NCBI RefSeq assembly: GCF_023264675.1
Contig: NZ_JAHFVG010000008.1
Location: 110,394-174,393 of the forward strand
Direction: 5' to 3'
Source of the DNA: Rhodococcus sp. (in: high G+C Gram-positive bacteria)
GTDB lineage: Bacteria; Actinomycetota; Actinomycetes; Mycobacteriales; Mycobacteriaceae
Length of the DNA stretch: 64,000 nucleotides
Shown in pieces: positions 16,723 through 27,991 of the stretch. Position numbers and translations under genes: made by a program. The notes under the pieces are model-generated. The model was given only the letters and a program-made list of their open reading frames with translations, was not told the origin of the DNA and made no database searches. Numbering within the stretch: position 1 is the first letter of the stretch; the number at the start of each line of letters is the position of its first letter.

Positions 16723-17346
16723 ATGGATGCCGCCGCCTGGGATACCAAGTACGCCGCCAAGGACCTCGTCTACGGCGCTCCGCCGAACAACACGCTCGTC
16801 GAGTTCGCGACGGCTCTTCCACGCGGCCGCGCCCTCGACCTCGCCTGCGGGGAGGGGCGGAACGCGCTGTGGCTCGCGACGCGCGGCTGGGAGGTGACGG
16901 CCGTCGACTTCTCCGAGGTCGGCCTCACCAAGGGCCATCGCATCGCCCAGTCGTCACCGCGATCCGTCCGTGAGCGCCTTACCTGGGTCCACGCAGACGT
17001 GACGTCCGTGACACCGGAACCTGAATATGACTTGGTTCTCGTCCTGTATCTACATCTACCTCGCGAGCAGCGCCTGAAAGTGATCCAGAAGTCGATCCAG
17101 GCATTGAAACCTGACGGAATCCTCATGATTCTGGGCCATCACTCGATGAACCTCACCGCCGGCGTGGGCGGACCTCGAGATCCCGAGATACTCTATGCAC
17201 CAGAGGATTTGGCTGCCGATGTCGGGGATCGAGCCGAAGTGCACCTCTGCGAGGAACGCTACAGAACCACCGACAGCGGTACCGCCATCGACGCATTGCT
17301 ACTCGCCGGTAAGTCCGGTCTTGGCACTACGCGAGAACGGGAGTAA
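16723..17346 (+). CDS. SAM-dependent methyltransferase, TehB/UbiE-like
   Basis: 207 residues. Motif I is ALDLACGEGRNALWLATRGW, followed by VTAVDFSEVGLTKG and the post-I segment YDLVLVLYLHLPREQRLKVI. The C-terminal PRDPEILYAPEDLAAD resembles tellurite/thiopurine-resistance and small-molecule methyltransferases. ATG 16723 has no clear ribosome-binding site, so leaderless or weak translation is likely. The repeat immediately upstream separates it from the DUF4185 gene. Substrate unknown. Confidence 0.8.
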   Translation: MDAAAWDTKYAAKDLVYGAPPNNTLVEFATALPRGRALDLACGEGRNALWLATRGWEVTAVDFSEVGLTKGHRIAQSSPRSVRERLTWVHADVTSVTPEPEYDLVLVLYLHLPREQRLKVIQKSIQALKPDGILMILGHHSMNLTAGVGGPRDPEILYAPEDLAADVGDRAEVHLCEERYRTTDSGTAIDALLLAGKSGLGTTRERE

Positions 17347-17357
17347 TATCTTTCTAT

Positions 17358-17373
17358 GTTACCGACGAGTAGC
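17358..17373. promoter_or_regulatory. Operator-like site before fadE5
   Basis: GTTACCGACGAGTAGC matches in spacing and most bases the palindrome CTTACTGGCGAGTAAG before fadA2/fabG4. A -10-like TAATAT lies at 17344-17349, so a repressor here would block transcription start. Confidence 0.5.
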
Positions 17374-17433
17374 TAGAACTTGGGCGGTACTTACTACGAG
17401 ACCGCACCACACCGACTGGAGAGCGAACGCGCA

Positions 17434-19269
17434 ATGGGCCATTACAAGAGCAACCTTCGGGATCTCGAGTTCAACCTCTTCGAGCTGTTCGGGCTCGACG
17501 AGTCGCTCTCGGGTGACAACTTCGGCGACCTCGACGGTGAGGCAGCCCGCGACATGCTGCGCGAGGTCGTGCGCCTGTCGGAGGGCCCGCTCGCGGAGTC
17601 CTTTGCCGACGCGGACCGCAACCCTCCTGTGTTCGACCCCGAAACCCACACCCTGAAGCTGCCCGACTCCTTCAAGAAGTCGTTCAAGGCGCTCTACGAC
17701 GGTGAGTGGTGGCGCGTCGGCCTCGACGAGGAAGTCGGCGGCATCCCCGCCCCGCGCAACCTCGGCTGGGCCATCAACGAAATGCTTCTCGGCTCGCAGC
17801 CCGCTGCGTTCATGTACTCCGCCGGACCGTCCTTCGCCAACGTGCTCTACCACAACGGCACCGACGAGCAGAAGGAATGGGCGAAGGTCATCGTCGAGCG
17901 CCAGTGGGGTGCCACCATGGTCCTCACCGAGCCCGACGCCGGATCCGACGTGGGCGCAGGCCGCACCAAGGCCATCAAGCAGGAAGACGGCTCCTGGCAC
18001 ATCGAGGGTGTCAAGCGCTTCATCACCTCGGCCGTCTCCGACGACCTCTTCGAGAACACGATGCACCTCGTTCTCGCCCGCCCCGAGGGCGCAGGCCCGG
18101 GCACCAAGGGTCTGAGCCTCTTCTACGTCCCGAACACGCACTTCGACTTCACCACCGGTGAACTCGGTGAGCGCAACGGCGTCTTCGTCACCGGCGTCGA
18201 GCACAAGATGGGCCTCAAGGCATCGGCGACGTGTGAGCTCACTTTCGGTGGCCACGGCATCCCGGCACAGGGCTGGCTCGTCGGCGAGGTCCACAAGGGC
18301 ATCGCGCAGATGTTCGACGTTATCGAGCATGCTCGAATGATGGTCGGCACCAAGGCAATCGCCACCCTCTCCACCGGCTACCTCAACGCACTCGACTACG
18401 CCAAGCAGCGCGTCCAGGGTGCCGATCTGACGCAGATGACCGACAAGGCTGCTCCTCGCGTCACCATCACGCATCACCCCGACGTTCGTCGTAGCCTCAT
18501 CACGCAGAAGGCGTACGCCGAAGGCCTGCGCGCGGTGTACCTCTACACCGCGGCTCACCAGAACCCGATCACGGCCAAGCAGGTCTCCGACGCCGACGAG
18601 GACATCGCCTACCGGGTCAACGACCTGCTGCTCCCGATCGTCAAGGGTGTCGGCTCCGAGATCGCCTACAGCCAGCTCGCCGAGTCACTGCAGACCCTGG
18701 GCGGTTCCGGCTTCCTGCAGGACTACCCCATCGAGCAGTACATCCGCGACTCGAAGATCGATTCGCTGTACGAGGGCACCACAGCCATCCAGGCTCAGGA
18801 CTTCTTCTTCCGCAAAATTGCTCGTGACCGCGGCGTAGCGCTCGCTCACGTTGCCGGACAGATCAAGTCGTTCATCGACAGCGAAGCAGGCAACGGACGC
18901 CTCAAGGCCGAGCGTGCACTGCTCGCCACCGCGCTCGAAGACGTGCAGGCCATCGTCACCACGATGACCCAGCAGCTCATGGGTGCGCAGGAGCAGCCGA
19001 CCGAGCTGTACAAGGTCGGGCTGGCATCGGTTCGCTTCCTCATGGGATTCGGCGATCTGCTCATCGGCTGGCTGCTGCTGCGTCAGTCCGAGATCGCCAT
19101 CACCGCGCTCGACAACGGTGCCGAGGGCAAAGACAAGTCGTTCTACGAGGGCAAGGTCGCCGTAGCGTCCTTCTTCGCCAAGAACGTTCTGCCCGAGCTC
19201 ACCGCAACCCGCCACATCCTGGCGAACGTCGACCTCGACGTCATGGAGCTCGACGAAGCAGCATTCTGA
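17434..19269 (+). CDS. fadE5: Acyl-CoA dehydrogenase, FadE5 type
   Basis: 611 residues from ATG 17434, chosen because [17 protein letters not shown] is the conserved family start and GGAGAG precedes it. It is the long acyl-CoA dehydrogenase form: FAD/substrate region [39 protein letters not shown], and the DGTT-like [21 protein letters not shown]-terminal extension of about 150 residues follows. FadE5 (Rv0244c) oxidises a broad range of saturated acyl-CoAs in the first beta-oxidation step. In M. tuberculosis it adjoins fadA2, fabG4 and htdX; here those lie 10 kb on but share an operator-like site. Confidence 0.92.
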   Translation: MGHYKSNLRDLEFNLFELFGLDESLSGDNFGDLDGEAARDMLREVVRLSEGPLAESFADADRNPPVFDPETHTLKLPDSFKKSFKALYDGEWWRVGLDEEVGGIPAPRNLGWAINEMLLGSQPAAFMYSAGPSFANVLYHNGTDEQKEWAKVIVERQWGATMVLTEPDAGSDVGAGRTKAIKQEDGSWHIEGVKRFITSAVSDDLFENTMHLVLARPEGAGPGTKGLSLFYVPNTHFDFTTGELGERNGVFVTGVEHKMGLKASATCELTFGGHGIPAQGWLVGEVHKGIAQMFDVIEHARMMVGTKAIATLSTGYLNALDYAKQRVQGADLTQMTDKAAPRVTITHHPDVRRSLITQKAYAEGLRAVYLYTAAHQNPITAKQVSDADEDIAYRVNDLLLPIVKGVGSEIAYSQLAESLQTLGGSGFLQDYPIEQYIRDSKIDSLYEGTTAIQAQDFFFRKIARDRGVALAHVAGQIKSFIDSEAGNGRLKAERALLATALEDVQAIVTTMTQQLMGAQEQPTELYKVGLASVRFLMGFGDLLIGWLLLRQSEIAITALDNGAEGKDKSFYEGKVAVASFFAKNVLPELTATRHILANVDLDVMELDEAAF

Positions 19270-19286
19270 TCCTTCTCACGTAACAG

Positions 19287-19319
19287 CAACGGCCGCATCC
19301 TCTCCGGGTGCGGCCGTTG
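19287..19319 (+). terminator. Hairpin terminator after fadE5
   Basis: CAACGGCCGCA (19287-19297) pairs perfectly with TGCGGCCGTTG (19309-19319) around an 11-base loop, 17 bases after the stop. Confidence 0.75.
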
Positions 19320-19356
19320 TCGTTGGCCGTGCCGGCCGCTTAGGCCTCCAAGCACC

Positions 19357-19636
19357 ACGCGAAAGCACGTGCGTTTGCGTGTTTCGAGGGGTGGGGACGC
19401 CACGTGTTACGCGAAAGCACGTGCGTTTGCGTGTTCGAGGGGTGGGGACGCCACGTGTTACGCGAAAGCACGTGCGTTTGCGCGTTTCGAGGGGCGGGGA
19501 CGCCACGTGTTACGCGAAAGCACGTGCGTTTGCGTGTTCGAGGGGTGGGGACGCCACGTGTTACGCGAAAGCACGTGCGTTTGCGTGTTCGAGGGGCGGG
19601 GACGCCACGTGTTACGCGAAAGCACGTGCGTTTGCG
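19357..19636. repeat. Tandem repeat array, 5.4 copies of a 51-52 bp unit
   Basis: Unit starts fall at 19357, 19409, 19460, 19512, 19563 and a partial at 19614. Each begins ACGCGAAAGCACGTGCGTTT and has the same ~30-bp remainder, differing at one to three bases. The units carry a near-palindromic core centred on CACGTG, related to elements at 20.76, 23.2, 31.8 and 61.5 kb. Several frames are open across the array because 51 is a multiple of three; these are not genes. It separates convergent fadE5 and the next gene. Confidence 0.9.
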
Positions 19637-19638
19637 CC

Positions 19639-20619
19639 TCAAAGGTCGGTCCCATCCGGCGGATCCGCGGTTCGAAGGGCGATCCTGCCCACGGGTTTCG
19701 GGAGCATCGCGGCTCGATCGACCGCGCGCTCGAGCCGTTCGACCACTGGGGCGAAGTCCCACAGATCCGACCACGTCATCCGCACGAACTGATAGCCGAG
19801 GTCCCGGACGGCGTCCTCCCGCTTCTTCTCGTCGAACACCACGTCCTCGGGACTTTGCCTCGCCGCGCGCAGACTGCCGTATTTGACCTTGCCGTCGAAC
19901 TCGAGAACAACTGATTCTTCGATCATGAAATCCACTCGAGCAATTCGCCCCACGCCTGGTCCAAGAATTGTGACCTGTAGGTCGAAGTTTCGAAACCCTG
20001 CATTCAGCAATCGAATACGCGTCAAGGATTCGCCGACGCTCTCGCTACGTCCATCGAGGAGCTCGACAACATCGCGAGCAGTCCCGACCCCTTTGGTTCC
20101 ACGAGCGCGTTCGAGTTCTGCCCGTAGTTCGACCATTGGGAGGCCGTTGCGCACAGCCGCATCTCCCACTGCGACAGCGGTGTCGATCGACTCTGTGCGT
20201 GCGAGGTCGACGACAGTGCGCGCCACGGAGGTAACCCGGCGACCATCCAACAATTCGACTGCGTCGGTTCGAGCGCAGTGAACTACCGAACCCGCCGTCG
20301 ACCTACCCCCGCCACGCCGATCACGAGTGAGATGGACTTTGCCGAGGTCGACACCCGTCAGGGGAAGACCATGCAAGACTGCCGCGGACTGATGGCTCAC
20401 CACCACACTCGACGCCATGCTCGGTAAAATCGCGTCGATGGCTAATCGATGCTGTCCTACATCGCTCAACAACGCGTGTCTGCCCGCCTCGACATACGTC
20501 CCGTGGCCGAGACGCCGCCACCCACCTCCGGTGTACAACAGGCGAAGCTGAAAGTCCGTCACGCCTGCTTCGAGGGCTGCGGCACGCGTCAGTGTCTGTT
20601 CCGGATCCGGCCTCATCAC
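19639..20619 (-). CDS. AbiEi-like/DUF559-type protein with endonuclease-like C-terminus
   Basis: 326 residues (ATG 20616 is an equally good start). The N-terminal half resembles type IV toxin-antitoxin AbiEi proteins: a winged helix (TRAAALEAGVTDFQLRLLY, GGGWRRLGHGTYV) and the body VVVSHQSAAVLHGLPL with VTSVARTVVDLAR. The C-terminal 100 residues carry a PD-(D/E)XK-like pattern: RVDFMIEESVVLEFDGKVKY, then EKKREDAVRDLGYQFVRMTW as in Vsr/DUF559 proteins. No toxin partner gene is adjacent. The stop lies beside the tandem repeat array. Function is uncertain; a DNA-processing or defence role is possible. Confidence 0.75.
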   Translation of the reverse strand: MMRPDPEQTLTRAAALEAGVTDFQLRLLYTGGGWRRLGHGTYVEAGRHALLSDVGQHRLAIDAILPSMASSVVVSHQSAAVLHGLPLTGVDLGKVHLTRDRRGGGRSTAGSVVHCARTDAVELLDGRRVTSVARTVVDLARTESIDTAVAVGDAAVRNGLPMVELRAELERARGTKGVGTARDVVELLDGRSESVGESLTRIRLLNAGFRNFDLQVTILGPGVGRIARVDFMIEESVVLEFDGKVKYGSLRAARQSPEDVVFDEKKREDAVRDLGYQFVRMTWSDLWDFAPVVERLERAVDRAAMLPKPVGRIALRTADPPDGTDL

Positions 20620-20663
20620 GTCAGCATGCAGGATCGATCACCCTGTTTTCCGGCGCAAAGACA

Positions 20664-20707
20664 ATCTGTGGATAACGTCGTCAACTATGATCGATCTATC
20701 CACAGAT
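20664..20707. promoter_or_regulatory. Perfect 11-bp inverted repeat containing a DnaA-box sequence
   Basis: ATCTGTGGATA (20664-20674) and TATCCACAGAT (20697-20707) are exact inverse copies, 22 bp apart, upstream of the AbiEi-like gene. The left arm plus its next base contains TTATCCACA on the minus strand, the consensus DnaA box. An operator for the minus-strand gene is the simplest reading. Confidence 0.45.
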
Positions 20708-20757
20708 CACGAAAAGGGTCTGGTGTGCAGAAGCTTTCAGTGGTAGCACCCCACCAA

Positions 20758-20787
20758 GCTACGCAAACGCACGTGCGTTTGCGTAGC
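20758..20787. repeat. 30-bp perfect palindrome with GCACGTGC core, probable ribBA terminator
   Basis: The palindrome spans 20758-20787; its central 20 bases are GCAAACGCACGTGCGTTTGC. It lies 21 bases after the ribBA stop on the minus strand and belongs to the same family as the tandem arrays. Confidence 0.75.
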
Positions 20788-20808
20788 GACGGGGCCGATC
20801 AGCTACGG

Positions 20809-22028
20809 CTACAGACTTCGCTCCAACCGCCCGGGCAGCAGGTGACCCATCAGATCGCGCTTCGTCTCCAGGTACCGCACGTTCGCGGGCGCCGCACCGA
20901 CGATCAACGGGATTCTCGCCGAGACCGCGATTCCGTTGTCTCGCAATCCGTCCACCTTGGCGGGGTTGTTGGTCAGCAGACGCACACTCTGCACGCCCAG
21001 GTCCTCGAGAATGGCCGCCGCTCCGCCGTACTCGCGACCGTCGGCCGGCTCGTCGAGTTCGATGTTCGCCTGCATCGTGTCGAATCCCTGATCCTGCAGG
21101 CGATACGCTGCCAGTTTCTTCAGCAACCCGATTCCGCGGCCTTCGTGCCCCCGGAGGTACACAACGACTCCACCTTCGCTCGCGACGCGAGCGAGTCCAG
21201 CATCCAATTGTGGTCCACATTCACATCTTTGAGAGGAGAAGGACTCACCGGTGAGACATTCCGAATGCACTCGCACCAACGGCGAGCCTGCGAGATTGCC
21301 GTTGACGAGCGCAATGTGTTCGGCCCCGGTTTCGCGATCGGCATAGCCGTAGGCACGAAAGTCACCGTGCGCAGTGGCAAGCGTGGTCTCGGCGACGCGC
21401 TCCACCCGCGGAGCCGTCGGAACCGAGGCGACGCCATGCACCAGTCGGTAGTTGGCCAACTGCTCGATCGTCAGCACCGGCAGCTGCATGTCGCGGCCGA
21501 GCCTCTCGATGTCGGGGAACGTCATCATCGAGCCGTCGTCGGCGACCAGTTCGGCGATGACGCCGACCGCCGGAACTCCGGCGAGCAGACACAGATCCAC
21601 TGCAGCCTCGGTGTGGCCTGCGCGTTCGAGCACGCCGCCGGCTCGCGCGCGGAGCGGGATGACGTGACCCGGCCTGATCAAATCGGTTGCTGTCGAGACC
21701 GGGTCGGCAAGAACACGCAGAGTACGCGCCCGGTCCGCCGCACTGATCCCCGTCGACACGCCACTGGCTGCATCCACGGTGACGGTATACGCAGTCTTCT
21801 TCGGATCCTGATTGTCCGACACCATCGGCGGCAGATCGAGTGCGTCGGCCCGTGCAGCCGTCATCGGCGCGCACAACAGGCCAGACGTATTGCGGATAGT
21901 CCAGGCGGTCCACTCGGGTGTCACTCGGTCCGCGGCGAGAATCACGTCACCCTCGTTCTCGCGTCGGGCGTCGTCGGTGACGAGAACAGGTTTGCCCGCG
22001 CGCAGCGCCTCCAGCGCCCGATCGATCA

Positions 22029-22029
<1 letters not shown>
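20809..22029 (-). CDS. ribBA: Bifunctional DHBP synthase / GTP cyclohydrolase II
   Basis: 406 residues from GTG 22029. Residues 1-200 form RibB: DDARRENEGDVILAA, TGISAADRARTLRVLADP and RPGHVIPLRARAGGV. The remainder is RibA: the zinc Cys cluster SECLTGESFSSQRCECGPQL and the catalytic RGHEGRGIGLLKKLAAY. All expected active-site residues are present. The enzyme makes both early intermediates of riboflavin. It is the last gene of a flavin operon, overlapping the upstream flavin-reductase stop by one base (TAGTG). Location beside reductases suggests dedicated FMN supply rather than a general riboflavin operon. Confidence 0.93.
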
Positions 22030-23032
<1,003 letters not shown>

Positions 23033-23201
23033 TTCGGGGCCTCCAGCCACATCGGTTTCTGCTGTGACCGCTACTCAACACGGTGGTCGTGTCGAATGTG
23101 CAACCCCGACATGGCAGATGTATTGCGCCACGAAACCCGCCGAAACCTGCCGCCTGACCAGCGTCGACGCGTAGAAAGTCGGCCAGAACGCCACCAAATC
23201 C

Positions 23202-23325
23202 CGCAAACGCACGTGCTTTCGCGTAGACACAAGCGCCACACACGCCTGTCCCCGCAAACGCACGTGCTTTCTCGTAGACACAAGCGCCACACACCCCTGT
23301 CCCCGCAAACGCACGTGCTTTCGCG
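23202..23325. repeat. Three palindromic elements spaced exactly 51 bp
   Basis: Copies of CGCAAACGCACGTGCTTTCG start at 23202, 23253 and 23304. The ~29 bp between copies are nearly the same within this array but unlike those of the 19.36-kb array. The gap 23033-23343 otherwise shows nothing gene-like. Confidence 0.85.
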
Positions 23326-23343
23326 TGGACAGCGGGAGAACGA

Positions 23344-24344
<1,001 letters not shown>

Positions 24345-24497
24345 GCGCCTACTTTCGATCGAGAACAGAATCCGTTCCAGACAACTCCTTGCCAGCCGTG
24401 GAGTCCAGGGCCAGAATCACGAAGATTCGAAGGCCGGGAATGTCGAGAGCCGAAAATGCGTCGTACTCTGACGGATAGTTAGCAGTACTCATGAAGG

Positions 24498-25742
24498 ATG
24501 GTTGCAGTGTCGAGGATCGATACCTACATAGCGCTCGGAGACTCGTTCACCGAAGGAGTCGGTGATGCCGACCCCACCAGCCCGAACGGCGTCAAGGGTT
24601 GGGCAGATCGAGTCGCCGAACAGCTTGCAGTCGGCAATCCATCGTTCCGGTACGCCAATCTCGCCGTTCGCGGCAAGCTGCTCGATCAGGTGATCGAGGA
24701 CCAGGTGAACACCGCGATCGACGTCGCTCCCGACCTGATCACGATCTACGCAGGCGGCAACGACATGATGCGCCCGAAGGTCGACATCGACGGCATCGTC
24801 GAGCGCTACGACGCCGCGCTGGCCCGACTGACAGCCACCGGGGCGCGCGTACTCGCCTTCACCGCCTACGACGCCGGCTGGTCTCCCATCTTCCGGACCT
24901 TCCGCGGCCGAACGGCCATCTACAACGAACTGCTGCGCGAAGTCGCCGACCGCCGCGGCGTCGAACTGATCGACTACTGGCGTTTCGACGGCTACGACGA
25001 CTCACGAATGTGGGACTGGGACCGACTGCACATGTCGACCCTCGGACACACCCGGATGGCAGCCGAAGTGCTCGATTCTCTCGGCGTCGAGCATTCGATA
25101 CGACTCGAAGAACTGGAACCGCTGCCGCCGATCGATCCGGCGATCAAGCGCCGGGAAAATGCCGCATGGGTGAAGTCCTTTGCCGCACCCTGGGTGTCCC
25201 GACGCCTACGCGGTGCGTCCTCGGGCGACGATGTCTCCCCCCAAACACACGTCACCTCAACCTGTCCGAGTCTGAACTATTCGCCTTCTGCCGGAGGAAC
25301 TGTGGCCGGAGGGGCTGCTGCCGGAGCATCGTCGGCAGGTTCTTCGGCGGGCTTCGGTTCCGGTTCGGTTTTCGGTGATTCGCATTTGACGATCGGTATC
25401 GGGTCGTACTTGACCGTTCGCGTGTTGCGGGAGACCTCGTTGCCCGACGCGATGTCGGTGATCACCCGGGTGTCACTCGCCGTGAAGCCCGGCCCGCCGC
25501 CCGATGCGATGCAGCCTGCTCCCGCGGGCAGTGTGATGGTGTTGGGACTCGTCGGGTTGGTTCGAGCACCCGTGCTCGACTCGACGTCGACCGTCTTGGT
25601 TCCCCACAGTCGAACGGTCACATCGGAACTCGTGGCGAACGATTCGATCACCACGCCGGTCTTCGCAGGATTGGTGAACTTCAGATCGATCGCACCCTCG
25701 AAGACCGTCGCCTCACGTGCTTCGGGGTACCGACTGATGTAG
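24498..25742 (+). CDS. SGNH/GDSL hydrolase with aberrant C-terminal extension
   Basis: The first ~250 residues form an SGNH esterase/lipase: GDSF in YIALGDSFTEGVGDA (block I Ser), AGGND in TIYAGGNDMM (block III), and the DRLHMSTLGH pair (block V Asp/His). All catalytic residues are present. GTG 24507 is an alternative start. After residue ~250 the frame runs 155 more codons antisense to the vanW-like gene, an unusual overlap of 466 bp. A C6 run at 25237-25242 marks the change; with one C fewer the protein would end about 12 codons later. A frameshift is the likely cause. Confidence 0.75.
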   Translation: MVAVSRIDTYIALGDSFTEGVGDADPTSPNGVKGWADRVAEQLAVGNPSFRYANLAVRGKLLDQVIEDQVNTAIDVAPDLITIYAGGNDMMRPKVDIDGIVERYDAALARLTATGARVLAFTAYDAGWSPIFRTFRGRTAIYNELLREVADRRGVELIDYWRFDGYDDSRMWDWDRLHMSTLGHTRMAAEVLDSLGVEHSIRLEELEPLPPIDPAIKRRENAAWVKSFAAPWVSRRLRGASSGDDVSPQTHVTSTCPSLNYSPSAGGTVAGGAAAGASSAGSSAGFGSGSVFGDSHLTIGIGSYLTVRVLRETSLPDAMSVITRVSLAVKPGPPPDAMQPAPAGSVMVLGLVGLVRAPVLDSTSTVLVPHSRTVTSELVANDSITTPVFAGLVNFRSIAPSKTVASRASGYRLM

Positions 25743-27532
25743 TAGCTGTGCTCGGTATGTCCGGCGTCGTCCATCCCACCGAAGTACGCCGCGTTGTACA
25801 GCGTGGTCGCGAACTGGCTGATGCCGCCGCCGACCGCGCGATCCGGTCGACCGTTGTCGATGATTCCGGACTCCACGAACCCCTGAGCTGTGCCGCGAGG
25901 TCCGGTGTAGTCGTTGAGCGAGAACGTTTCCCCCGGCTTCACGAGCGCGCCGTCGACGATATCGGCGGTGAGTCCGATATTGACTCCCGACGCGTACTCG
26001 AACCCGCCCGTCGTATATTCGCCGATAACTTCCTTGATACCGAGTGCACCGGCGCCCTCGGTGGTCAACGCGGGTTGAGCCTGGTCGTAGACGGCGTCCA
26101 CGGTGCGCGCATCGGACGAGGACAGCAGCGACGGCAACTGTTCGAGAGTCTTCGGCCACTGCACCAGTTCGCCGACGACACCGGGCACGACCGTCGGGAC
26201 TCCACCGCCAAGCGCGAACGACGCATCCTTGGGCGGAGTCTCGGTGGAGGCCAGCTGCGGCGCGAGAATTCCAGTGGCAGCGGCGGTATCGATCCGAGTG
26301 GCAAGAGTGCCTTCGTCGTCCGGTTCGAACGACAGCACGCGCGCAATACTCTCGGGCGCCAGCTGCGCGGCGGAGCCGTTTCGTCCCGAGAAGACGACGG
26401 GAGCCGACACCGCAGGCGTGGCAACCTCGGCAAGAACGCGATCCACCTCGTCCTGATGAACGGTGACGTCGACCGTCTCGACCGGCATCTCCAGTGTCCC
26501 GAATGCCCACCGCGATTCGATCGCTGCACGTGCTCCCGCAGTATCCATCGTCTGGCCAGGTGCAGGCGTCACCCCGACAGGAGTGGTGCCCTCGAAGATC
26601 ACGTCACCTTCCGACGGCTGCCTGTCCGTCTGCGCCCGAATGGATTCGACGGTCCCATCCAGGGCCGCCGCGTCGACGGTCGACTGCACGCCGATCTCGG
26701 TGTCGGAGAAGAACGAGGCGATCCGGCTGAACGGATTGATCGGTTGAGTGCCTGCCCGATCGAGAGTAGTTGTCCAGTCCACACCGAGACCTGCTGCGGC
26801 GGGAACCAATTCGAGCTTCTGATCCCCTGCATCGACCTGCACCGGCTGCTCGACGCGTGGACCGAGATCGGACCGCAGACGCGCCTCGGCATCGTCGTGG
26901 CTCAGCCCGCCGACGGCAATACCGGCAACGGTGACTCCGCGGGGAACCGAACCGCTGGACGACAACATGTCGGCCGCGTAGAAAACACCGAGGATCGCCA
27001 CAGCCGCGCCTGCGAGCACCGCGATCTTCGTTCCGCGCGACACCGCGGCAGAATCGGCAGGCTCGTTGGGCACGGTGGCCTCGGTGGCCCGAGGCTCGTC
27101 GCCAGTGGCCCGAGGCTCGTCGCCCGTGGCCCGAGGCTCGTCGCCAGTGGCCCGAGGCTCGTCGCCAGTGGCCGGCGGCACCTCCGCCTGCAACGCATCA
27201 GTGGCCGGCGCCTCGGCGGCGGCAGATTCGCCTGGAACCGGATCGGCAGCGGGTGTGGGAAGTCGATCGTCGGACTCGAGCGCGGAATAGGCCCCGGTTG
27301 GCTCACCGACTACAGGCGGCTGACCGACGGCCGGATCATCGGTACCGTCGTCGGCTTCGGCGGCGTCCTGCGCCGGAGGCGGCTCGTTCGGATCGATGGC
27401 ACGCATGACCTCGGTGACCGCGTCGTACGGCGCAACATGCTCGGTGGCTGCATCCTCGGCTGACGAAGCTACATCTTCCGACGGATCCGGCCCCTTTTCG
27501 TGCTTACCTCTGCCGTCTCCACCGACGCTCAC
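25277..27532 (-). CDS. VanW-family protein with peptidoglycan-binding-like domains
   Basis: 751 residues from GTG 27532, supported by GGGAGG at eight bases. Residues 1-165 are cytoplasmic, acidic and Ala/Pro-rich, with four perfect ATGDEPR heptads (121-148). One transmembrane segment follows at about 168-188. Outside lie YoaR-like putative peptidoglycan-binding repeats (GVTVAGIAVGGLSHDDAEA), then a VanW domain with GETFSLNDYTGPRG and AVGGGISQFATTLYNAAYFG. A Pro/Ala/Glu tail ends the protein. VanW is common in Gram-positive walls; its role is unknown. Orientation is type II (C-out). Confidence 0.88.
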   Translation of the reverse strand: MSVGGDGRGKHEKGPDPSEDVASSAEDAATEHVAPYDAVTEVMRAIDPNEPPPAQDAAEADDGTDDPAVGQPPVVGEPTGAYSALESDDRLPTPAADPVPGESAAAEAPATDALQAEVPPATGDEPRATGDEPRATGDEPRATGDEPRATEATVPNEPADSAAVSRGTKIAVLAGAAVAILGVFYAADMLSSSGSVPRGVTVAGIAVGGLSHDDAEARLRSDLGPRVEQPVQVDAGDQKLELVPAAAGLGVDWTTTLDRAGTQPINPFSRIASFFSDTEIGVQSTVDAAALDGTVESIRAQTDRQPSEGDVIFEGTTPVGVTPAPGQTMDTAGARAAIESRWAFGTLEMPVETVDVTVHQDEVDRVLAEVATPAVSAPVVFSGRNGSAAQLAPESIARVLSFEPDDEGTLATRIDTAAATGILAPQLASTETPPKDASFALGGGVPTVVPGVVGELVQWPKTLEQLPSLLSSSDARTVDAVYDQAQPALTTEGAGALGIKEVIGEYTTGGFEYASGVNIGLTADIVDGALVKPGETFSLNDYTGPRGTAQGFVESGIIDNGRPDRAVGGGISQFATTLYNAAYFGGMDDAGHTEHSYYISRYPEAREATVFEGAIDLKFTNPAKTGVVIESFATSSDVTVRLWGTKTVDVESSTGARTNPTSPNTITLPAGAGCIASGGGPGFTASDTRVITDIASGNEVSRNTRTVKYDPIPIVKCESPKTEPEPKPAEEPADDAPAAAPPATVPPAEGE
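27084..27167. repeat. Four tandem 21-bp repeats in the vanW-like gene
   Basis: The 21-bp unit beginning GTGGCCCGAGGCTCGTC recurs at 27084, 27105, 27126 and 27147, encoding ATGDEPR heptads on the minus strand. Copy number may vary between strains without breaking the frame. Confidence 0.9.
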
Positions 27533-27644
27533 GTTTCTGGCCCTCCCGAAAACCCCGGAACTCCTGCTGGACACACTCGGGCCGAGCTTACGCAACGGCA
27601 GCACCGGATACCGCGTCCAGACCCGAGGTGTGACCGAAACAAAG

Positions 27645-27695
27645 GTGGCTCCACACCGCTGCCGGGTCGGGGGTCGGGCAGCAGTGTGGAGCCAC
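27645..27695. terminator. Large hairpin upstream of the vanW-like gene
   Basis: GTGGCTCCACAC (27645-27656) pairs with GTGTGGAGCCAC (27684-27695); inside, GCTGCC pairs with GGCAGC. It lies between the fadA2 stop and the vanW-like start, both on the minus strand, and could end fadA2 transcripts. Confidence 0.6.
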
Positions 27696-27897
27696 TACGA
27701 GTATCGCGGAAGATTGTGATGCGTTACAGCCGGACTTCGGGTGTTGCGCTGAATTCATTCGAGTGAATGAACAGACGAACGACCACCGGAGTTGTACCGG
27801 GCACCTGACCAGTACGAAGACGTGAAAATGTCGAGCCCGTCGGGGCAATCGCCGAGGCGGTCCTCGCCGACGACGGCAGAAAGAACATCAAAGCTGC

Positions 27898-27944
27898 ACG
27901 GTCGGCAGATCCGTAAACCCCTCGCTGACGGATCCGCCGACCGT
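27898..27944. repeat. Second inverted repeat in the 27.5-28.0 kb gap
   Basis: Arms of 17 bp (27898-27914 and 27928-27944, starting ACGGTCGGC and ending GCCGACCGT) have one mismatch and a 13-base loop. Nothing gene-like is seen in the rest of 27533-27991. Confidence 0.6.
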
Positions 27945-27991
27945 ATGCCCCCTGGTTCGAGCGCTTTTCAGCTCTCGTGGTTCGGCCCTGC

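Noticed and set aside
19357..19636. CRISPR-like regular repeat array
   Set aside because: Spacers are the same within the array, and no cas genes are present.
19369..19914. Repeat-rich ORFs across the tandem array in several frames and both strands
   Set aside because: Open only because the unit is near a multiple of three; translations are Arg/Cys repeats, and the array has mixed 51/52 bp units.
20664..20707. Replication origin
   Set aside because: Only one exact and one near DnaA box; no dnaA/dnaN genes or AT-rich zone nearby.
24349..24492. Minus-strand 47-codon ORF (MSTANYPSEYDAFSALDIPG...) between the flavin operon and the SGNH gene
   Set aside because: It would fit a leader, but it overlaps the likely SGNH promoter and has no recognisable ribosome-binding site or motif.
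24345..24497. FMN riboswitch before the flavin operon
   Set aside because: The conserved RFN core elements are not visible on the minus strand.
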